From contig CAJYHD010000686.1 of NCBI GenBank assembly GCA_913773715.1, positions 1-7,380 of the forward strand: a stretch of 7,380 nt of DNA. Direction: 5' to 3'. The first letter of the stretch is position 1; each line of letters begins with the position of its first letter. Below the pieces are notes generated by a model. That model searched no databases, was not told where the DNA came from, and saw only the letters and a list, made by a program, of their open reading frames with translations. The position numbers and the translations under genes are program-made. The stretch is from an uncultured Sphingobium sp. (lineage in GTDB: Bacteria; Pseudomonadota; Alphaproteobacteria; Sphingomonadales; Sphingomonadaceae). Positions 6,886 through 7,380 of this stretch are shown here, piece by piece.

Positions 6886-6903
6886 GATCGGGCCTCAAAG
6901 CTC

Positions 6904-6932
6904 TTGTCGGGATGACATGCAACCCCTTATCT
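6904..6932 (+). promoter_or_regulatory. Candidate recR promoter giving a leaderless transcript
   Basis: TTGTCG (6904-6909) and TTATCT (6927-6932) are spaced by exactly 17 bp. With the last base of the -10 at 6932, the +1 position falls at 6939, the A of the recR start codon. No Shine-Dalgarno is visible before that ATG, as expected for a leaderless message. The whole fmt-recR gap is only 53 bp, so a promoter must lie about here unless it overlaps fmt. Confidence 0.45.
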
Positions 6933-6938
6933 CACGAT

Positions 6939-7380
6939 ATGGCCTCATCTGAAATCGAAGCGCTGACGCAAGCGCTGTCCCGCCTGCCGGGCCTTGGCCC
7001 CCGTTCGGCGCGGCGCGCGGTGCTGCACCTTTTGAAGCGCCGCGAAGGCGCGATGGAGCCGTTGCTGCGCGCGCTGGAGGTGGTGAACGAGCGGCTCGTC
7101 ACCTGCCATGTCTGCGGCAATGTCGATACCGTCGGTCCCTGTGGCATCTGTGCCGATCCGCGCCGCGACCCGCGCGCGCTCTGCGTGGTGGAGGACGTGT
7201 CGGACCTCTGGGCGCTCGACCGCTCGCGCCTCTTCCCCGGTCGTTTCCATGTGCTGGGTGGGCGGCTGTCGGCGCTAGAGGGGGTGCGGCCCGAAGATCT
7301 CGCCATCGACAGCCTGCTGACCCGGCTGGAGGCAGGCGGCATCGACGAGGTGGTGCTGGCGATGAACGCCACGCTGGAGG
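6939..7380 (+). CDS. recR: Recombination protein RecR, 3'-truncated by window edge
   Basis: The frame is open from the ATG at 6939 to the window end, giving 147 complete codons. The order of parts is that of RecR. A helix-hairpin-helix [17 protein letters not shown] comes at about residues 16-32. A four-Cys zinc finger follows, TCHVCGN...GPCGIC (about 55-70). The start of the Toprim domain contains [12 protein letters not shown] (about 82-93), the [13 protein letters not shown] block (about 103-115) and LAMNATLE at the edge. RecR works with RecF and RecO to load RecA on gapped DNA. About 50 residues are probably missing. A second in-frame ATG at 6912 would add nine residues (MTCNPLSHD), but the family usually starts close to the [17 protein letters not shown] segment, so 6939 is preferred. 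The gene is divergent from fmt. Confidence 0.96.
   Translation, partial: MASSEIEALTQALSRLPGLGPRSARRAVLHLLKRREGAMEPLLRALEVVNERLVTCHVCGNVDTVGPCGICADPRRDPRALCVVEDVSDLWALDRSRLFPGRFHVLGGRLSALEGVRPEDLAIDSLLTRLEAGGIDEVVLAMNATLE

Noticed and set aside
6085..6915. 276-codon plus-strand open frame opposite fmt
   Set aside because: It mirrors fmt, whose catalytic residues and length are intact. The product is a low-complexity His/Arg/Asp mix typical of antisense translation.
6932..7372. Minus-strand open frames at the right edge
   Set aside because: The plus strand here encodes RecR with its helix-hairpin-helix, zinc finger and Toprim motifs in order.

Overview
The window is GC-rich, densely packed chromosomal DNA that most resembles an alphaproteobacterium of the Sphingomonadaceae (Sphingomonas, Sphingobium or Novosphingobium type). 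This placement is inferred from three things. There is a large TonB-dependent receptor of the Xanthomonas/Caulobacter/sphingomonad type. The fmt-truA pair lies divergently next to recR. The intergenic GTCACCCCGG...GGGGTCCCGCT palindromes are of a kind that litters sphingomonad genomes. No mobile element, integrase, CRISPR array or defence system is visible.

Layout, left to right. Positions 1-2897 (+) hold the 3' part of a TonB-dependent receptor whose N-terminus lies outside the window; a strong hairpin follows it. A short intergenic stretch then carries a 46-codon tryptophan-rich ORF (3053-3193, +) that is easy to miss. A complete tRNA-Arg(UCU) with encoded CCA follows on the minus strand (3294-3218), with a promoter-like sequence in front of it. 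Next come two plus-strand genes: a queuosine-precursor transporter of the YhhQ/VUT family (3365-4084) and a PAS-GGDEF diguanylate cyclase (4150-5100). The gap between this gene and truA, which point at each other, is filled by REP-like palindromes (5117-5226). truA (5980-5240) and fmt (6885-5977) run on the minus strand and overlap by GTGA, so they form an operon. recR starts at 6939 on the plus strand and runs off the right edge.

The central and right-hand genes lean towards tRNA biology and translation. They include a tRNA gene, a transporter feeding tRNA queuosine modification, tRNA pseudouridine synthase (TruA) and initiator-tRNA formylation (Fmt). RecR (recombinational repair) and the c-di-GMP enzyme are neighbours without an obvious functional tie. 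The receptor is a separate outer-membrane uptake unit.

I see no clearly new multi-gene system. The items most worth a second look are the unlabelled small ORF at 3053-3193, a promoter placed so that recR mRNA would start on its own ATG, a palindromic TTGCAA between tRNA-Arg and yhhQ that may serve as a -35 element, the missing inhibitory I-site in the diguanylate cyclase, and the 74-bp palindrome between the genes that face each other.
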